Shown one piece after another: positions 61,136-64,000 of a DNA stretch of 64,000 bases (position 1 is its first letter; each line of letters begins with the position of its first letter). Under the pieces are notes generated by a model that searched no databases, was not told where the DNA came from, and worked only from the letters and a program-made list of their open reading frames with translations. The translations under genes and the position numbers were made by a program. The stretch is from Anagrus nilaparvatae. Its lineage: Eukaryota > Arthropoda > Insecta > Hymenoptera > Mymaridae. The DNA lies in assembly GCA_022575985.1 (NCBI GenBank), contig JAKSXM010000137.1, positions 18,556,001 to 18,620,000 on the forward strand. Reading direction: 5' to 3'.

Positions 61136-61760
61136 AGTACTCCAGTCAAAATACGGGGGAGGGAGGGTTGCACTTACGAATACGAGATTTGCTTTAGCAT
61201 AAGTTTTTTGGGTCGCTGAACACGAAAATCGGGGTTATTTGGTAAAGAAAATTGCGCTTCACCCTTATATTTGCAAAAACTACCCCCAAAAGGGGGTATT
61301 TTTGATGTCATCGCGTTCTGAGTCAATAGATTTATCCAAGAATTGGTTTCCAAGGGTTTTTTTATTCGCTAATTAAGAATCTTGATGATTTTTTAATATT
61401 TAACCCCTAAATTAGCTAAAACTACCCCCTAAAAGGGGGGTTTTCATTACTTACGCACTTTTTGCGGACAGATTTGGTCCACAAAGGTTTTTTGGGTCGC
61501 GGACAACGATTTTCATGGATTTTTTTATAGAATAATTAATATATCACCCCTAAATTACCGAGAACTTCCCCCAAAAGGGGTGTTTTTGTTGTTTCTGCAC
61601 TTTTTGCATCAAGATTAGGTCACCAAAGGTTTTTTGGGTCGCTGAAAATGAATTTCATGGATTTTTTAATGAAAAATTAATATTTCACCCTTATGTTAGC
61701 TAAAACTACCCCCAAAAGTGGCGTTTTTGCTATATTCAAACTTTCTGCGTTCAGAAAGTC
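61136..61760. repeat. Diverged ~142-bp tandem array, locus 2
   Basis: It begins with GTACTCCAGTCAAAATACGG, as does locus 1 at 33.9 kb. The phrase GGTTTTTTGGGTCGCTGAA and variants recurs near 61203, 61353, 61487 and 61631. Each unit carries CACCC(T/C)TA and a palindromic ACTACCCCCAAAAGGGGGT core. Similarity to locus 1 indicates a dispersed satellite or the tandem part of a mobile element. Confidence 0.75.
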
Positions 61761-62234
61761 TCAAAAATAAATCTATAACTAGTTATACAACTAATTGTAA
61801 GTATATGCTATAAAATAGTTATTTGTTAAACAAGGGAAAAAAATAGGATTTGACTTTTCAATGCAGGTGTTTAATAATAAATACACTTTTCTGTTAGAGT
61901 ATAATTCTACTTATATATTTTTTTTAAGTGTTTACATGGTAAATAAAAATTATTTAATAAATATTTTAATACTTATGTGGTATATATAAATAAAAATTTT
62001 ATAAAATAAATAAAAATCAAAATCAAAAAATTGATATAAAAAATAGGCATTAAATATTATTTAAAGCATCGTACAAAATTTTACAGTACTTATCATAGAT
62101 ACTTATACAATATCAAAAACTAAATTTAAATTTAATTAGTGAATTTTATTATTATATCACGTTTTTTAATATATATTGAAGTATTTATTTATTTATAAAA
62201 CAAAGATTAAAATTAAAAATCACAAATTTTATTT
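61761..62234. other. Spacer downstream of paralogue 2
   Basis: AT-rich sequence with nothing recognised apart from minus-strand AATAAA words that could serve as polyadenylation signals for paralogue 2. Confidence 0.45.
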
Positions 62235-64000
62235 TTAATCTAATATCCAAATACTTTGGCATGTAATATTTTTTAATGATTTTTGTATTTCTGTTTTAAA
62301 TGTATCAGTTATTAATTCTTTAGTTATATCTTCTCTAATACCTTTTTCAACATAATAATCTAAACCAGATATATCAATTTTCATATCTTTTGTTAATTTT
62401 AAATCAAATGATATTAAGGTTAAATTACATGGTATTTTATTATAATTTACTGATATTTTCATACTTGGTAATGTAACATCTGGTAAAAATAATTTGGCTT
62501 TACCATAATCTGTCCATGTTGCACCATCCTTTATAAAATAATTAATTTTTGTGAAATTTAAAATAATTTGGTGAGGGTTATTAAATTTTTTTTTTACCTC
62601 TACGTCGTAAAATACGTCCATATCGATTATGTGAAAACTTGTTTCTATTAAAAATTCTTCATTTTTTCTAGTTACCAAAACATCTTCAGTTCTATTGAAT
62701 TCTGGAATATGACTGAAAGTAATAGAAATATTTATAATATAGTTTTTAATGTCCAGGGTGAGTCATTTTAAAAGATACACTCAAATATCTTGAAAACAAA
62801 GCAAAATAACGAAATAACGAAAAAAAAAATATTTCATTTTAAATTGCTAGTTTTGGAGGGGGACACCTCATGAGGGACATTAAATTTGGGTCTTAAAGCC
62901 TCATCGCGATGATGACCCACGGGTCCAGCATGATCCAACTTAGGAATTTTAAATAGAAAGAATAATTTTTTATTTGAAATTTAGATTCTGCAGCAAATTT
63001 TAGGTCCAGATACGATTTTAGCTAAAAAAAAATATAAGGCCCATTATTTAGACCCAAAAAAAGCTTTTATACGGCTCTAAATAAAAAAAAAGGATGTTTT
63101 TGGTAGTTAGCCTCGGATGCTAATTAACGTGCGATCTGGGCAATTTATTGTTTTTGCTCCCTTGATTAAAAATGTACTATTACATATAATGGGCAAAAAA
63201 GCCATCTCCCTAGGGTAGAAAATAGGCTTTTTTGCCTAGATATGTTAATTTGGTCTTACCTACCAAAATTATCTTTTATGTTCATTTTAAGCTTTAAAAT
63301 ATCCCAAATCAGTCCCATTAAGGCCTGCAGGACCCAAAATTTCAAATAATCACCAAAAGTCTTCCTTTACAACAAACGTACAATAAAAATGGTAGTAACT
63401 ACTAGAAACATCTTTTTTTTCATTTAAAGACGTATAAAAACTTTTTTGGGTCTAAAAAATGGGCCTTGTATTTCTTCTTAAAACCAAAATCGTATCTGTA
63501 CCTAAAATTTGCTGCAGAATCTGAATTTGAAACAAAAAGGTATACTTTCTATTTAAAATTCATAAGTTGAGTCCTGCTGGGCCCTAAGATCCAAATCGAA
63601 TGCCCCCTATCATATGCCCCCCTCCAACCCTAACAATTTTTATATGAAACATTTTTCATTATTTTGCTTTGTTTTCGAGATATTTGAGTGTATCGTTTAA
63701 AATAGCATTACCCTGTATACCCCCTTAACACAGTAATCGTTATTTTCAAATTAAAAAATTAGCTTACTCAAATCTTCCACGAAATAATTTAACAACATGC
63801 CACCATGATCTTTTTTCAATAACTGGAAAACCACGAACAAAAATATCTTCAAATATTCTAGTAGCAAGAGAATTTATCATAGAATTGTGAAAATTCTGTT
63901 AAAAAGGAAACAATTAAATCGATAAAAATTTAAACTATTTCAGTTATTAAACAAAAAAATATTCTTACCTGAGAAAGGGCTTCCAAAGGATTTGGTATAT
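62235..64000 (-). CDS. Secreted TULIP-like protein, paralogue 2 (5' part outside the window)
   Basis: The visible exons on the minus strand are 63969 to beyond 64000, 63768-63895, 62598-62712 and 62235-62528, about 189 residues of the C-terminal part. They encode IPNPLEALSQ, then NSLATRIFEDIFVRGFPVIE, RFDHIPEF, NEEFLIETSFHIIDMDVFYD, YGKAKLFLPDVTLPSMKISV, IPCNLTLISFDLKL and the terminal helix YYVEKGIREDITKELI. Each piece aligns with paralogue 1, with the same intron phases. The C-terminus TCQSIWILD parallels CSSLWKIN, keeping the cysteine. The 69-bp intron 62529-62597 is a multiple of three and lacks stops, so an uninterrupted frame also runs through it; alignment with paralogue 1 shows that it is an intron. 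The protein is probably secreted like its neighbour, but the signal peptide lies beyond the window edge. Function unknown; hydrophobic ligand binding is inferred from the fold resemblance. Confidence 0.72.
62754..63715. mobile_element. 962-bp foldback element in an intron of paralogue 2
   Basis: The left end CAGGGTGAGTCATTTTAAAA, GATACACTCAAATATCTTGA, AAACAAAGCAAAATAA is matched in reverse complement at 63655-63715. Similarity continues inward for over 300 bases (for example GATTCTGCAGCAAATTTTAG and AAATTTGCTGCAGAATCTGA). The centre (about 63110-63390) is unpaired. It has no coding frame. The CAGGGT terminus is hAT-like, but no matching 8-bp duplication was found. Confidence 0.78.

Noticed and set aside
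62235..62678. Single-exon 147-residue protein.
   Set aside because: Alignment with paralogue 1 shows that the frame crosses a 69-bp intron and that the true upstream exon continues to 62712.

Overview
The window is AT-rich nuclear DNA from an arthropod, almost certainly an insect. The coding genes are split by short introns with GT/AG ends, transposon-like inverted repeats are abundant, and one gene matches multiple wing hairs (mwh), a planar-polarity gene known from insects. Very low GC with many small introns would fit, for example, an aphidiine parasitoid wasp, but the sequence alone does not fix the order. No prokaryotic features, rRNA, tRNA or CRISPR array was seen.

Layout. (1) About 0.4-7.3 kb, plus strand: an SLC26-type sulfate/anion transporter. 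It has nine coding exons that join cleanly into 631 residues, a likely TATA/Inr promoter and a non-coding first exon. (2) 7.3-9.2 kb: a convergent intergenic gap with a 360-bp palindromic element. (3) 9.4-41.3 kb, minus strand: mwh, seven coding exons giving 947 residues. It has a GTPase-binding/FH3 formin-type regulatory domain and a coiled coil but no FH2 actin domain. A 21-kb intron separates the first two coding exons. (4) 41.4-54.5 kb: no convincing protein gene. It holds a possible distant mwh 5' exon near 49.3 kb, tandem arrays and several inverted-repeat elements. (5) 54.5-55.5 kb, minus strand: an intronless homocysteine S-methyltransferase. (6) 56.2-59.3 kb and 62.2 to beyond 64 kb, minus strand: two tandem paralogues of a secreted protein with a TULIP-like (group 7 allergen/JHBP-type) C-terminal half. 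(7) Between the paralogues: a nested 1.34-kb foldback and a ~142-bp satellite array that also occurs at 33.9-34.6 kb.

The protein genes do not form an obvious pathway. The transporter moves sulfate or other anions, the methyltransferase makes methionine from homocysteine, mwh limits actin-prehair formation downstream of planar polarity, and the secreted paralogues probably bind a hydrophobic ligand.

The most informative signals are (a) the secreted paralogue pair, whose matching introns differ mainly because each received a different mobile element, with a lost splice donor in one copy; (b) a nested foldback whose two arms preserve the empty target site of a 70-bp palindromic element; and (c) an N-myristoylation consensus plus a cysteine cluster at the N-terminus of the mwh product. 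All exon models were joined by eye from splice consensus and reading frame, with no transcript evidence.
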